DNA of 64,000 nt, taken from assembly GCF_039530225.1 (NCBI RefSeq), contig NZ_BAAAOH010000001.1, positions 1,240,001-1,304,000 on the forward strand, in the 5' to 3' direction. The notes under the pieces are model-generated. The model made no database searches. It had not been told where the DNA came from and saw only the letters and a program-made list of their open reading frames with translations. This DNA is from Microbacterium pumilum (GTDB lineage: Bacteria; Actinomycetota; Actinomycetes; Actinomycetales; Microbacteriaceae). How positions within the stretch are numbered: the stretch's first letter is position 1; each line of letters opens with the position of its first letter. A program made the translations under genes and the position numbers. Shown one piece after another: positions 36,354 through 45,805 of this stretch.

Positions 36354-37322
36354 TCAGGCGCGAGACTTCGGTCGACCCGTCGAACCCCGGACGATGAGCT
36401 GCGAGTCCAGTCGATACGTGGTCGGTTCGCTCGATCCCGCGATCTTCTCCAGAAGCAGGTCGACCGCGAGGGCGCCCGCTCGCTCGATCGCGAGGTGGAC
36501 TGTCGTGAGCGGGGGCTGGACTGCCGCACCGATTTCGATGTCGTCGATGCCGACGATGCTGATGTCGTCTGGACAGCGCAGTCCGAGATCTGCGATTCCG
36601 GCCTGCACGCCGAGGGCGACGAGGTCGTTGTAGGCGATCACGGCGGTGGCCTTGCTCGCCATCGCAGTCGCCGCGGCCGCTCGGCCGCCGAGAATGGACG
36701 CCGCGTGGTGGGTGAGCCGAGTCAGTTCGAGCCCGAATTCCTCGCTGAGAGCCGTGATCGTGTCGGCACGGCGCCCATCCGCCCAAGAGTGCAGAGGGCC
36801 CGCCGCATAGGCGATGTGATGGTGTCCGAGCGCGCCGAGATGCTCAACCGTCTGCCGCAAACCGTGATCAGTGTCCATCATCACGGAAGGCGCACCCGAG
36901 ATCTCTCGATTGACCACGACGAGCGGACGATCGCCGGCGTGATTGATGATCTCGTCCTCGGTCAGGCGAGGGGAGCACAGGAGGAGCCCGTCGAGCTGAC
37001 CGCCCTCCTCGATCTGTTCCCGTTCCCGATGAGGGTTCTCATCCGTATTGAAGAGCATCACACGATGGCGCCCATGCCAGGCCTGGGCATTGATCGACCG
37101 GATCAGTGCGCCGTACACCGGATTCGAGACATCCGGAACCACCACGCCGAGCGTCCTGGTCGCCTGCGCTGCCTGCGGGGCCGCATACTCCAGATCGAGA
37201 GCCGCCCGGATGACCTTCTCGCGGGTCGCCGTGGCTAGGCGCGAAGGATCGCCGAATGCGCGCGAGGCCGTGGCGAGCGACACGCCTGCGCGCCGAGCGA
37301 CGTCGGTCAGTGTGGCGCTCAT
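36354..37322 (-). CDS. LacI-family regulator of the sugar-acid operon
   Basis: 322 residues. The N-terminal LacI headpiece reads TLTDVARRAGVSLATASRAF; the effector domain has GVVVPDVSNPVYGALI, a DxDxG strand (MMDTDHG), YNDLVALG and GIDDIEIGAAVQPPLTT. It is divergent from the uronate-type operon across a 199-bp gap containing a TTGTACAA palindrome, so it most likely represses that operon and responds to a sugar acid from the pathway. Confidence 0.9.
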   Translation of the reverse strand: MSATLTDVARRAGVSLATASRAFGDPSRLATATREKVIRAALDLEYAAPQAAQATRTLGVVVPDVSNPVYGALIRSINAQAWHGRHRVMLFNTDENPHREREQIEEGGQLDGLLLCSPRLTEDEIINHAGDRPLVVVNREISGAPSVMMDTDHGLRQTVEHLGALGHHHIAYAAGPLHSWADGRRADTITALSEEFGLELTRLTHHAASILGGRAAAATAMASKATAVIAYNDLVALGVQAGIADLGLRCPDDISIVGIDDIEIGAAVQPPLTTVHLAIERAGALAVDLLLEKIAGSSEPTTYRLDSQLIVRGSTGRPKSRA

Positions 37323-37387
37323 CGGGCAGGTCCCTCCCCACGTGGTCCCTCATCCATTGTGCTTCATGCTATTCCTCTGAAAAGGAC

Positions 37388-37416
37388 TTGACAAGCTTGT
37401 ACAACTCTTGCAATCC
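37388..37416 (+). promoter_or_regulatory. Putative promoter with TTGTACAA operator for the sugar-acid operon
   Basis: A perfect -35 hexamer TTGACA (37388-37393) is followed by an 8-bp palindrome TTGTACAA (37397-37404) inside the spacer, where a LacI-family repressor would block RNA polymerase. The -10 is weak (CAATCC at 37411, or TATTTT at 37417). The first gene starts at 37522. Confidence 0.5.
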
Positions 37417-37521
37417 TATTTTCATGCCAATCGTCACCGCTGACTCGACGTCCGTTTCGGCCCCGCCGCGCTCAGCAGTACGCGTCGACGCCGACCGCGG
37501 TACGGATGCCGGGGTGACGCG

Positions 37522-39051
37522 ATGACGGCCCTCGAGCTGCTCCGGCGCGGTGCGCACGGTGGCCTCGCGGTTGCGACGAGTCCGACTTCGGCGGGCATTC
37601 TGCACCTGGGGCTCGGCAACTTCCATCGCGCACACCAGGCGGTCTACACAGCGGCAGCACTGGCGGATGCCGGTGGCGACTGGGGGATCGTGGGCGTCGC
37701 ATCCCGCTCCCGCGACGTCGTGGACGCGATGCGATCGCAGGATCAGCTCTACACCGTCGCCGAGATCTCGCCGCGCGGATTGTCGCTGAGCGTGCCGGCC
37801 GTTCACACCGATGTCTTCGTCGGCGGGGAGGAGCCAGGCCGTGTCATCACGACTCTCGCGAACCCCAGCATCCGGATCGTGACGATCACGGTGACCGAGA
37901 ACGGCTACAGCTACTCGCCTGCCACCGGTCACCTCAACACCTCCGACCCGCTCGTCATCGCGGATCTCCAGGGCGGCGCCCCTCGCACCACCATCGGGCA
38001 GCTCGCCCGCGGGCTGCAGCTTCGCGCAAGCAGTGGAGCGCCCATCACCATCCTGAGCTGCGACAACCTCTCCGCGAACGGAGCGCACACCGAGCGGCTC
38101 GTTCGCGAGTTCCTCGCGCTGCTGCCCGGTGCCGAGGGCACCGAGGCGCTCGCATACCTGGATCAATCCGTGGCGTTCCCCTCCAGCATGGTCGACCGCA
38201 TCGTGCCGTCCACGGACGCAGGCCTCCGTGAGCGCGTCTTCTGCGCACTCGGAGTGTGGGACGAGGTGCCGGTGCCCGCCGAGCCGTTCACGATGTGGGC
38301 GATCGAGGATCGGTTCGCCGCAGGGAGGCCCCAGTGGGAGGCCGGTGGCGCGATCTTCACCGACGAGGTGGATCGGTACGAGCAGCTCAAGGTGCGTCTG
38401 CTCAACGGCACGCACTCGCTGATCGCCTATCTCGGCGCGCTCAGCGGGGTCGCGACCATCCCGGAAGCCATCGGGCTCAGCCATATCGAGCAGTCCGCGC
38501 GTGCCGTGCTCCGGCGCGAGTACGAGCCCTCGGTCGAGGTGCCGTCCGGACTGGATGTCCGCGAGTACGAGGCGCAGCTGTTCGACCGCTTCGGGAACAC
38601 AGCGCTCGGTCACCGCACGTCGCAGGTCGGCACGGACGGGTCGGTGAAGCTTCGGCAGCGGATCCCGGAACCCGTCGCCCACGCGCTCGACAACGGCGAG
38701 ATGCCCCACATGATCGCCCTCACCGTCGCCGGCTACCTCTGCTCGATTGCGCCGCTCCCCGGCTTCCTTCCAGGGCCGTTCGCGGAAGCCATGACCGACA
38801 CCGCGCGCGGACGCTTGGGTGAACTCGCGACCACCTCCCGCGACGGCGCCGACCTCGCCCATCGCGTGATCGGCGACCTGCAACTGTTCGGCCAGGACCT
38901 GTCGACCCGTTCATCCTTCACCGCCCGGGTCGGCGAGCTCGTCGACATCATCGTCCGTCACGGGATCGGGGCAGCCATCACGGATGCGCTGGATGCCTCC
39001 GTCGCACCAACTCCCGCCAGCGGATCGCTGACCGCGCCACCGGCACCCTGA
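37522..39051 (+). CDS. uxuB: Mannitol dehydrogenase family; probable D-fructuronate reductase
   Basis: 509 residues, the length of long-chain polyol/uronate dehydrogenases. GILHLGLGNFHRAHQAVY is the nucleotide-binding start; VTENGYSY and the catalytic segment KVRLLNGTHS (Lys-x4-Asn-x2-His) follow. These enzymes interconvert D-fructuronate and D-mannonate (UxuB), tagaturonate/altronate or fructose/mannitol. The ManD, KDG kinase and KDPG aldolase genes in the same operon make fructuronate to mannonate the best reading. Confidence 0.85.
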   Translation: MTALELLRRGAHGGLAVATSPTSAGILHLGLGNFHRAHQAVYTAAALADAGGDWGIVGVASRSRDVVDAMRSQDQLYTVAEISPRGLSLSVPAVHTDVFVGGEEPGRVITTLANPSIRIVTITVTENGYSYSPATGHLNTSDPLVIADLQGGAPRTTIGQLARGLQLRASSGAPITILSCDNLSANGAHTERLVREFLALLPGAEGTEALAYLDQSVAFPSSMVDRIVPSTDAGLRERVFCALGVWDEVPVPAEPFTMWAIEDRFAAGRPQWEAGGAIFTDEVDRYEQLKVRLLNGTHSLIAYLGALSGVATIPEAIGLSHIEQSARAVLRREYEPSVEVPSGLDVREYEAQLFDRFGNTALGHRTSQVGTDGSVKLRQRIPEPVAHALDNGEMPHMIALTVAGYLCSIAPLPGFLPGPFAEAMTDTARGRLGELATTSRDGADLAHRVIGDLQLFGQDLSTRSSFTARVGELVDIIVRHGIGAAITDALDASVAPTPASGSLTAPPAP

Positions 39052-39094
39052 CCATCCACATCTGACCCCCGATCGCACGCGACAAGGAGCAGCA

Positions 39095-40099
39095 ATGAAG
39101 ACGCTCGCCATCCACGGCAAGGAAGACATCCGCTGGGAGGACCGGCCCGTGCCCGAGCCCGGCGATGGCGAGGTTCGGCTGCGTGTGAAGTACGTCGGGA
39201 TCTGCGGATCGGACCTGCATTACTACTTCCACGGCGCCAACGGCGAATACACCATCCGCGAACCGCTCACTCCTGGCCACGAGCTTTCGGCAGTCGTCGA
39301 CCTCGATCCGTCGGGCCGACTGACGGCTGGCACGCAGGTGACTGTTCACCCGGCGCGCTACGGCGCTCCGGTCCAAGGCCTCGAGAACCGGCCGCATCTT
39401 CTGCCCGGAGGCGATTACCTCGGCAGCGCGGCGGCCGACCCGCATCGTCAGGGCGGCGCGGCCGAGCTGCTGATCGTCGAAGAAGGCATGATCCGGGTCC
39501 TTCCCGATGTACTCCCGCTCGAGCGCGCGTCGCTCGCCGAACCTCTCGCCGTCGCGTTGCACGCGGTGGGTCTGGCCGGCGGCCTCGACGGCAAGCGCGT
39601 CCTCGTCATCGGGGCGGGACCTATCGGCCTTCTGGTGATCGCCGCCGCGCGCAGGGCCCGAGCCGCCACCATCGGCGCCAGCGACCTGCGCCCCGAGCCC
39701 CTCACCCGGGCCGCGGGGGTGGGCGTCACGGAGTCCTACCTCGTCGGGCAGGACACGATCGCCGATGAATCCTACGACGTCGTGTTCGAGTGCTCCGGCG
39801 TCGGAGTTTCACTGACCCAGGCGGTGCGTGCCGCGCGCCGCGCAGGCACAGTGATCCAGGTCGGAATGCTCCCGAACGCCGACATAGGCGTCAACCTCGC
39901 CCCGATGCTCGCGAAGGAACTCACCCTTCGCGGCGCCTTCCGATTCTCCACGGAGATCGACGACGCCATCGCGATGCTCGCGGAGTCCGATGCGCTGGAC
40001 TCCGTCATCTCGCACGTCATACCCGCTGCCTCCGCCGTTGAGGCATTCACCATCGCCCGCGACTCGTCCGCCTCGGCCAAAGTCCTGCTCAGCCTCTGA
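39095..40099 (+). CDS. Zinc-type dehydrogenase, L-idonate/L-gulonate 5-dehydrogenase-like
   Basis: 334-residue medium-chain dehydrogenase. Catalytic-zinc residues are visible in VGICGSDLHYYFHG and PGHELSAVV, and the Rossmann motif is GAGPIGLL. The family's structural-zinc cysteine lobe is replaced by GLENRPHLLPGGDYLGSA, the arrangement of L-idonate 5-dehydrogenases. In this operon the more fitting reaction is oxidation of L-gulonate at C5 to D-fructuronate, feeding UxuB; that is inference from context. The spacing of 43 nt after uxuB has AAGGAG. Confidence 0.82.
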   Translation: MKTLAIHGKEDIRWEDRPVPEPGDGEVRLRVKYVGICGSDLHYYFHGANGEYTIREPLTPGHELSAVVDLDPSGRLTAGTQVTVHPARYGAPVQGLENRPHLLPGGDYLGSAAADPHRQGGAAELLIVEEGMIRVLPDVLPLERASLAEPLAVALHAVGLAGGLDGKRVLVIGAGPIGLLVIAAARRARAATIGASDLRPEPLTRAAGVGVTESYLVGQDTIADESYDVVFECSGVGVSLTQAVRAARRAGTVIQVGMLPNADIGVNLAPMLAKELTLRGAFRFSTEIDDAIAMLAESDALDSVISHVIPAASAVEAFTIARDSSASAKVLLSL

Positions 40100-40152
40100 G
40101 CCTCGCAAGCCCCCGCCCACCCAGCAGCACTCACCTACAAAGGAGTATTCAC

Positions 40153-41550
40153 ATGAGTTCCAATGTCCCAGATGTGGACGCGCCCGCACCGCCGCCCACC
40201 GTCATCCGATCCACCGCGGACCTCGTCCGTGCCGCCGTCTCGGGCTGGCTCGGCACCGCGCTCGAGTTCATGGACTTCCAGCTGTACTCGCTGGCAGCCG
40301 CGCTCGTCTTCAACGAGATCTTCTTCTCGGGCAGCAACCCTGCCATCGCCGTCGTGCTCGCCATGGCGACGTACGGCGTCGGCTACCTCGCCCGTCCGCT
40401 CGGCGCGTTCTACTTCTCGCGCAAGGGCGACAAGATCGGCCGCAAGAAGGTGCTGTTCCAGACCATCCTGCTCATGGGCCTCGCGACGACCCTCATCGGC
40501 TTCCTGCCTACGTACGAGGCGGTCGGTGTCCTCGCTCCGATCCTGCTGGTGCTTCTCCGGCTCGCGCAGGGCTTCGGTGCCGGTGCCGAGATCTCGGGCG
40601 CAGGCGTCATGCTCTCGGAGTATGCCCCCACTCACCGCCGCGGCATCATCGCGTCGCTCGTGGCGCTGGGCACGAACTGCGGCACGCTCCTCGCTTCTGG
40701 CATCTGGGCGATCCTGCTGGTCGTGCTCACCCAGGAGGAGGTCATCGCCTGGGGATGGCGCATCCCGTTCATCGCCAGCGCGCTGATCATGCTGTTCGCC
40801 GTGTGGGTCCGGCTCAACCTCAAGGAGAGCCCGGTCTTCGAAGAGCGCACCGACGTGGTCGACGGACGCGCGATGACCCACGTGGAGTACGTCGAGCAGG
40901 CCGTCGAGACCAACGACATCCGCACGCTCCAGTCGCTCGAGCGCAAGCCCATCAAGGCCATCGTGGTCGCGTTCTTCCTGCGCTTCGGTCAGGCCGGCAA
41001 CTCGGGCATGATCCAGACGTACCTGATCTCGTTCATCACGGTCACGCTCGCGATGGATAAGGGCGTCGGCGCGAATGTCGTCATCATCTCGTCCTTGATC
41101 GGGTTCGCCACGATTCCGATCGTCGGATTCCTCGGTGACAAGTTCGGGCGTCGCCGCATGTACATCATCATGACGTCCATCGCGCTCGTGCTCATCATCC
41201 CGACAATGCTCGCGATCAACTCGAAGGAGCTCGCAGCGGTCTTCGTCGGCTACGTCGTGATCCACAACATCGGGGTGCTCGGGCTGGCTTCTCTCGAGAA
41301 CATCTCGATCCCCGAGATCTTCGGCGCTCGCAACCGCTACACGCTGACGGCAATGGTCCGCGAGATCGCGGCGATCATCGCGACGGGCATCGGCCCCGTC
41401 ATCGTGGCAGCGTGGGTCGCCGCCACGACAGGCAGCGTCATCCCGATCATGGTGCTGCTGGGCGTGTACACACTCCTCGCCCTGATCGCCGCGATCATCG
41501 CCCGCGAGTGGACCGGTCGCGATCTGACCGACCCGCGCCCGGCGATGTAG
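40153..41550 (+). CDS. MFS transporter, metabolite:H+ symporter (MHS) type
   Basis: 465 residues, twelve membrane helices. MHS-type features include WLGTALEFMDFQLYS in the first helix, RKGDKIGRKKVL between helices 2 and 3, LRLAQGFGAGAEISGAGVML, and WRIPFIASALIM. Placed between dehydrogenase and dehydratase genes, it is the obvious uptake system for the operon's sugar-acid substrate. Confidence 0.9.
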   Translation: MSSNVPDVDAPAPPPTVIRSTADLVRAAVSGWLGTALEFMDFQLYSLAAALVFNEIFFSGSNPAIAVVLAMATYGVGYLARPLGAFYFSRKGDKIGRKKVLFQTILLMGLATTLIGFLPTYEAVGVLAPILLVLLRLAQGFGAGAEISGAGVMLSEYAPTHRRGIIASLVALGTNCGTLLASGIWAILLVVLTQEEVIAWGWRIPFIASALIMLFAVWVRLNLKESPVFEERTDVVDGRAMTHVEYVEQAVETNDIRTLQSLERKPIKAIVVAFFLRFGQAGNSGMIQTYLISFITVTLAMDKGVGANVVIISSLIGFATIPIVGFLGDKFGRRRMYIIMTSIALVLIIPTMLAINSKELAAVFVGYVVIHNIGVLGLASLENISIPEIFGARNRYTLTAMVREIAAIIATGIGPVIVAAWVAATTGSVIPIMVLLGVYTLLALIAAIIAREWTGRDLTDPRPAM

Positions 41551-41629
41551 CGCAGCATCCCGTCACCATGCAGCACTCCGGGGGCGGCCAGCAGCCTGGC
41601 CGCCCCCGCACACACGGAGAGGATGATCG

Positions 41630-42871
41630 ATGAGCATCGAGAGCGTCGACGTCAACATCACAAGTCCCGGACGCAACTTCGTCACGCTGAAGATCGTCAC
41701 GAGTGACGGCGTCGTCGGATGGGGTGACGCCACCCTGAACGGACGCGAGCTGGCGGTCGCCGCCTACCTGTCCGAGCACGTCGCCTCGACCCTCATCGGG
41801 CGAGACGAAGACCGCATCGAAGACACCTGGCAGTACCTGTACCGAGGCCCGTACTGGCGGCGCGGTCCGGTCACGATGGCGGCCATCGCCGCGGTCGACA
41901 TGGCGCTGTGGGACATCAAGGCGAAGAAGGCCGGGATGCCGCTCTACCAGCTGCTCGGCGGCGCGAGCCGCGAGAGCATCCGCGTTTACGCGCACGCGTC
42001 GGGGCCGGACTATCCCGCTCTCAAGGACGCGATCGCGGCGTACGTCGACGACGGCTTCACCGCCGTGCGCGTGCAGACCGGGGTGCCCGGCCTCGGTCAG
42101 ATCTACGGTGTCTCGGCCAGCAGTCCCGGCGGCAAGTACAACTACGAGCCGGCGCACCGCGCGGCCGACGGCAGCTCTGCCGTCGCTCCGATCGAGGAGA
42201 CGTGGGACACGAGCGCGTATCTGGCGCACATGCCGGGCGTCTTCGCGAGCATCCGCGAGGACTTCGGGACGGGCCTGCGAATCCTCCACGACGGTCATCA
42301 CCGGATGTCGCCGATCGAGGCTGCTCGTTTCGCCAAAGACATCGAGCCCTATCACCTGTTCTGGCTCGAGGACTGCACGCCCGGCGAGGACCAGACCGCG
42401 TTGCGGCTCGTTCGGCAGCACTCGACCACGCCTCTGGCCATCGGTGAGATCTTCAACACGGTCTGGGACTACCAGACGCTCATCACCGAACGACTCATCG
42501 ACTACGTCCGCTCCGCAGTCACCCACACCGGTGGCATCACCGCGATGAAGAAGCTGCTCGACTTCGCCGCGATCTACGGCATCAAGTCGGGGATCCACGG
42601 ACCGACCGACATCTCTCCCGTGGGCATGGCCGCTGCGCTGCACCTCGACCTCGCGATCCACAACTTCGGGATCCAGGAATACATGCCGCACAATGACACC
42701 ACGCTCGAGGTGTTCCAGACCTCGTACACCTTCGACCGCGGGTTCCTGCATCCTGGCGACGCGCCCGGTCTCGGCGTCGAACTCGACGAGGCCGCGGCAT
42801 CCGGATTCGAATACACGAAGGCGTATCTCCCGGTGAACCGCCTGCAGGACGGCACCGTCCATGACTGGTGA
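41630..42871 (+). CDS. manD: D-mannonate dehydratase, enolase superfamily (ManD/RspA)
   Basis: 413 residues, ManD length. [12 protein letters not shown] opens the capping domain. Barrel metal ligands and catalytic residues are in [33 protein letters not shown] and [12 protein letters not shown]. The C-terminal [12 protein letters not shown] closes the lid as in the family. It dehydrates D-mannonate (some members D-gluconate) to 2-keto-3-deoxy-gluconate. The active-site string reads HDGHH where characterised mannonate enzymes that I recall have HDVHH. Overlaps the aldolase gene by 11 bp. Confidence 0.88.
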   Translation: MSIESVDVNITSPGRNFVTLKIVTSDGVVGWGDATLNGRELAVAAYLSEHVASTLIGRDEDRIEDTWQYLYRGPYWRRGPVTMAAIAAVDMALWDIKAKKAGMPLYQLLGGASRESIRVYAHASGPDYPALKDAIAAYVDDGFTAVRVQTGVPGLGQIYGVSASSPGGKYNYEPAHRAADGSSAVAPIEETWDTSAYLAHMPGVFASIREDFGTGLRILHDGHHRMSPIEAARFAKDIEPYHLFWLEDCTPGEDQTALRLVRQHSTTPLAIGEIFNTVWDYQTLITERLIDYVRSAVTHTGGITAMKKLLDFAAIYGIKSGIHGPTDISPVGMAAALHLDLAIHNFGIQEYMPHNDTTLEVFQTSYTFDRGFLHPGDAPGLGVELDEAAASGFEYTKAYLPVNRLQDGTVHDW

Positions 42872-43529
42872 GGCGGATGCCGCGACCCCGCGGCTGCCAC
42901 TGTCCCAGCGGACGGCTCGTGCGCGGCTGATCATCGTCGCCCGCGCCCAGGACGCGCGCGACTACGATCGGGTGCTCGAAGCGCTCATCGAGAGCGGCAT
43001 CCGCAGTGTGGAACTGACGCTGACCACTCCGGGAACGATCGAGCGGCTGCCGGAGATCGTCGCCCGCTTCGGCTCGGATGCCGACATCGGGGTGGGCACA
43101 GTCACCGACGACGCTCAGCTGCGGGCCGCGATCGCGGCTGGCGCTCAGTACATCGTGACGCCGATCACCGATCCGCGACTCGTGGCGACCTCCATCGAAC
43201 TCGGCGTGCCGATCGTGCCGGGAGGCCTGACGCCGACCGAGCTGTACTCGTCGTGGCGGGCCGGTGCGTCCGCCGTCAAGGTGTTCCCTGCGGGCCAGGT
43301 CACCGCCGGCTACGTCAAGGACCTCCGTGGTCCGTTCCCCGGCATCGAAGTCATACCCTCGGGCGGGGTGGACCTGACAGGTGCTGCGAAGTGGTTGAGC
43401 GCGGGCGCCGCGGCCGTGAGCGTGGGCGGCCCGCTTCTCGGCGATGCGTTCCATGGTGGCGACCTCATGGCATTGCGCGCTCGCGCAGCCGCCTTCGTCG
43501 ATGCCTGTGCTCCAGGGGGCGAGGCATGA
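42861..43529 (+). CDS. eda: KDPG aldolase (2-dehydro-3-deoxy-phosphogluconate aldolase)
   Basis: 222-residue class I aldolase splitting KDPG into pyruvate and glyceraldehyde-3-phosphate. [11 protein letters not shown] and [10 protein letters not shown] open the barrel, GVGTVTD holds the catalytic Glu-equivalent strand, [10 protein letters not shown] carries the Schiff-base lysine, and [15 protein letters not shown] forms the phosphate site. The start lies within the end of manD and the stop overlaps the kinase start (ATGA), so the last three enzymes are translationally coupled. Confidence 0.92.
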   Translation: MTGEADAATPRLPLSQRTARARLIIVARAQDARDYDRVLEALIESGIRSVELTLTTPGTIERLPEIVARFGSDADIGVGTVTDDAQLRAAIAAGAQYIVTPITDPRLVATSIELGVPIVPGGLTPTELYSSWRAGASAVKVFPAGQVTAGYVKDLRGPFPGIEVIPSGGVDLTGAAKWLSAGAAAVSVGGPLLGDAFHGGDLMALRARAAAFVDACAPGGEA

Positions 43530-44479
43530 ACGAGCCTCGAGTCGTGACCATCGGGGAGACGATGGCGCTCTTCCGCACTCGGGAGATCGGCTCGCTCCGG
43601 CACGCATCGGACCTTGTGCTCGGCATCGGGGGAGCGGAGAGCAACGTCGCCATTGCACTCCAGCGGCTGGGAGTCAGCACCTCATGGCTCGGTCGGGTCG
43701 GCGCAGATGCGCTCGGTGAACGGGTCGTCCGTGAGCTGCGGGCCGAGGGCCTCCAGGTGCACGACATCATCGACCCTCAGGCCAGCACGGGACTCATGGT
43801 CAAGGAGCGCCCGACGAGCGCAAGCACCTCCGTGTATTACTACCGATCGGGGTCCGCGGGATCACACCTCAACGCCGACGACATTCCCTCCGGCTGGATC
43901 GAGGATTCAGCTCTGCTCCACGTCTCTGGGATCACCGCACTCATCTCCGAGAGCGCGAGAGAGGGCATCTCGGCCGCGGTCGATCGGGCACGCGCCGCCG
44001 GCGTCCTCGTCAGCTTCGACATCAATTACCGCTCCGCGCTGGCTCCGGCAGAGCACGCCGGCCACATCCTGCGCTCGTTCGCCGAGCGCGCGGACATCGT
44101 CTTCGGCGGGCCGGAGGAACTGACCCTGCTGAATCCCGATCGCGACCCGGCCCAGATCGCGGGTGATCTCCTCAGAGGGGGATGTCGGGAGATCGTGCTC
44201 AAGCGCGGAGCCGACGGAGCCGCCGTGTTCAGCCCGGACTCCGTTGTCGAATCCCCGGGCTTCATCATCGATGTGCTGGACACCGTCGGCGCGGGTGACG
44301 CCTTCGTGGCGGGGTACCTCAGCGGCATGCTGCATGGACTGGATGTCACCGACAGGCTGCGGCGAGCCAACGCATGCGGCGCGTTGCTCTGCATGAGTCC
44401 AGGCGACTGGGAGGCGAGCCCTCGCCTCGTCGAGATCGAGCGCTTCGTCCACCCGAGCGGCGATCCCGTCGCCAGGTGA
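43526..44479 (+). CDS. kdgK: 2-keto-3-deoxygluconate kinase (PfkB family)
   Basis: 317 residues. PfkB signatures: GIGGAESNVAIALQRLG near the N-terminus and DTVGAGDAFVAGYLSG with the catalytic Asp near the C-terminus. It phosphorylates KDG to KDPG for the aldolase encoded immediately upstream. It is the last gene of the sugar-acid operon. Other PfkB sugar kinases look similar, so the substrate rests on context. Confidence 0.88.
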   Translation: MNEPRVVTIGETMALFRTREIGSLRHASDLVLGIGGAESNVAIALQRLGVSTSWLGRVGADALGERVVRELRAEGLQVHDIIDPQASTGLMVKERPTSASTSVYYYRSGSAGSHLNADDIPSGWIEDSALLHVSGITALISESAREGISAAVDRARAAGVLVSFDINYRSALAPAEHAGHILRSFAERADIVFGGPEELTLLNPDRDPAQIAGDLLRGGCREIVLKRGADGAAVFSPDSVVESPGFIIDVLDTVGAGDAFVAGYLSGMLHGLDVTDRLRRANACGALLCMSPGDWEASPRLVEIERFVHPSGDPVAR

Positions 44480-44748
44480 GCAGCCTCCAAGACCCGCGGC
44501 GGCCGCTTCCGAACGAGAACCAGCCCGAGCCGACGAGGTCGACGCAGGATCTGACCGTGTTTTGCCCACATTCGTTCAAGCGGGTTGGTCGCTCACCGCA
44601 GTCGCGCCACCACGGGTACGAACATCCGATGTCCCGTCGGAGTATTGCCTTGCGGTTCTCCAACCTGTCACTCACACTGAAACGGGCAATTGCCGGCTTC
44701 ACCGTGTGGCTTTACCGACGATCGAGACTGAATTGAGGCGGCTCCGCA
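44480..44748. other. Intergenic, AT-richer upstream region of an unknown gene pair
   Basis: 269 bp without a gene. The last 190 bp are visibly richer in A/T than surrounding DNA. GAGG (44735) lies 10 nt before the next start. No clear promoter hexamers stand out. Confidence 0.4.
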
Positions 44749-45120
44749 ATGACCGACATAAAACTCGACAACACCGAAACCGTAATTGCTGTCGCTCCCG
44801 TATTCAAGGTGGAGGGCCACGACATCATCCTTGATGCAGCGGAGCGTAGGAGATCGGATGGCGCCTCATTTCGACGAGCGCTTGTGCATGATCAGAACGA
44901 CGGGCTCACCGTCAACTTCAACAATGACTATCCTGGCGGCGTGACAATCAATGGCGTGACATCCTTGACAGTTGCAGGGGATATCGAGTTTCGGATATCC
45001 CACCAGGATGAGGTACTCCTCGAGGGGGGCCATCCGCCGGACGAAGTCGTCAACTTTGCCGAGGTCATCAAGACGCTCCGAAATGAGATTCGTCAGTTGC
45101 AGTCCCAACTGGCCGAATAG
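44749..45120 (+). CDS. Hypothetical beta-rich protein with C-terminal coiled coil
   Basis: 123 residues, family not recognised. The first 95 residues alternate short hydrophobic strands (TVIAVAPVFKV, GGVTINGVTSLTVAGDIEFRI) as in a small beta-sandwich. The last 25 (VVNFAEVIKTLRNEIRQLQSQL) form a probable coiled-coil helix, suggesting an oligomer. No signal peptide. Codon use is less GC-biased than the neighbours, hinting at transfer. It is followed at 12 nt by another small unknown gene. Confidence 0.65.
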   Translation: MTDIKLDNTETVIAVAPVFKVEGHDIILDAAERRRSDGASFRRALVHDQNDGLTVNFNNDYPGGVTINGVTSLTVAGDIEFRISHQDEVLLEGGHPPDEVVNFAEVIKTLRNEIRQLQSQLAE

Positions 45121-45132
45121 AGGGGAGTTCGC

Positions 45133-45387
45133 ATGCCGACAGTGCGAGACGTTCTCCGCCGCCGTGAGCCCGAGCTCAGCGTTGTCTCGCTCAGGGCGCT
45201 CGCGACTCTGCCTCGCGTACGGCCGCACCTGACAGAGTCGCCTGATGAGGGGATTTCTTTGGTCGACCTGCTCCGGATGATCGAGATCTTCGACGTTACG
45301 CCTCGCCGCAGCCGCGGCGGACCCGAGCAGCGCGGACCCGAGTTCCCAGGACCGGATTTTCCTGAGCCGATCCGGCCGACTCTCTGA
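45133..45387 (+). CDS. Hypothetical small protein with Pro/Gly-rich tail
   Basis: 84 residues, not recognised. A short helical half (TVRDVLRRREPEL, SLVDLLRMIEIFDVTP) is followed by a disordered tail PEQRGPEFPGPDFPEPIRP. GAGGGGAG is a good ribosome-binding site just after the stop of the preceding unknown gene, so the two form a small operon. No homologous function can be offered. Confidence 0.6.
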   Translation: MPTVRDVLRRREPELSVVSLRALATLPRVRPHLTESPDEGISLVDLLRMIEIFDVTPRRSRGGPEQRGPEFPGPDFPEPIRPTL

Positions 45388-45451
45388 GTCGCGCAGACCT
45401 CGGCCCGCCTGCCGGCTAGGTTCCTCACGCTCATGAGCTCGCCGCCATGCG

Positions 45452-45805
45452 TCATCTGGGACTGCGATCCGTTTGTCGAACGCCGTGCGAGTTGCCGGGG
45501 TGTTCCGTCGAGCGCATGCGTCCGTACTTGTCGAGCACTGCCACGAAGAACACAACTCCGGCGATGTAGAGCAGATCTTCAACTGGTGCCCACGGCAGGT
45601 AGATCCCGAGAGTCTTCTCGCGGTTGAAGACATAGACGGGGAGCGCAGACAATACGTTGTCGAAAACGAGCGTGGTGACGACAAGAATGCCGGCGGTACG
45701 CAGAACGTGCCGGGTGAAGATCACCCGAGTGCGAAGGATGGCATAGTCCAGGACGATCGCCATCCCGATGAGGGCCAGCGCAAGCAGGAGGAATGTGGCC
45801 ATCAT
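45452..45805 (-). CDS. crtYf: Lycopene cyclase subunit CrtYf-like
   Basis: 117-residue three-helix membrane protein. The cyclase-domain motif is APVEDLLY (Pro-x-Glu-Asp), with FNREKTLGIYLPW just before it. With CrtYe it forms the heterodimeric cyclase of actinobacterial carotenoids (C50 or beta/epsilon end rings). The C-terminal 20 residues are a charged extension. The start overlaps the crtYe stop by 4 bp. Confidence 0.87.
   Translation of the reverse strand: MMATFLLLALALIGMAIVLDYAILRTRVIFTRHVLRTAGILVVTTLVFDNVLSALPVYVFNREKTLGIYLPWAPVEDLLYIAGVVFFVAVLDKYGRMRSTEHPGNSHGVRQTDRSPR

Noticed and set aside
37369..38883. 504-codon minus-strand frame opposite the fructuronate reductase gene
   Set aside because: Shadow; the plus-strand product has a full dehydrogenase signature and operon context.
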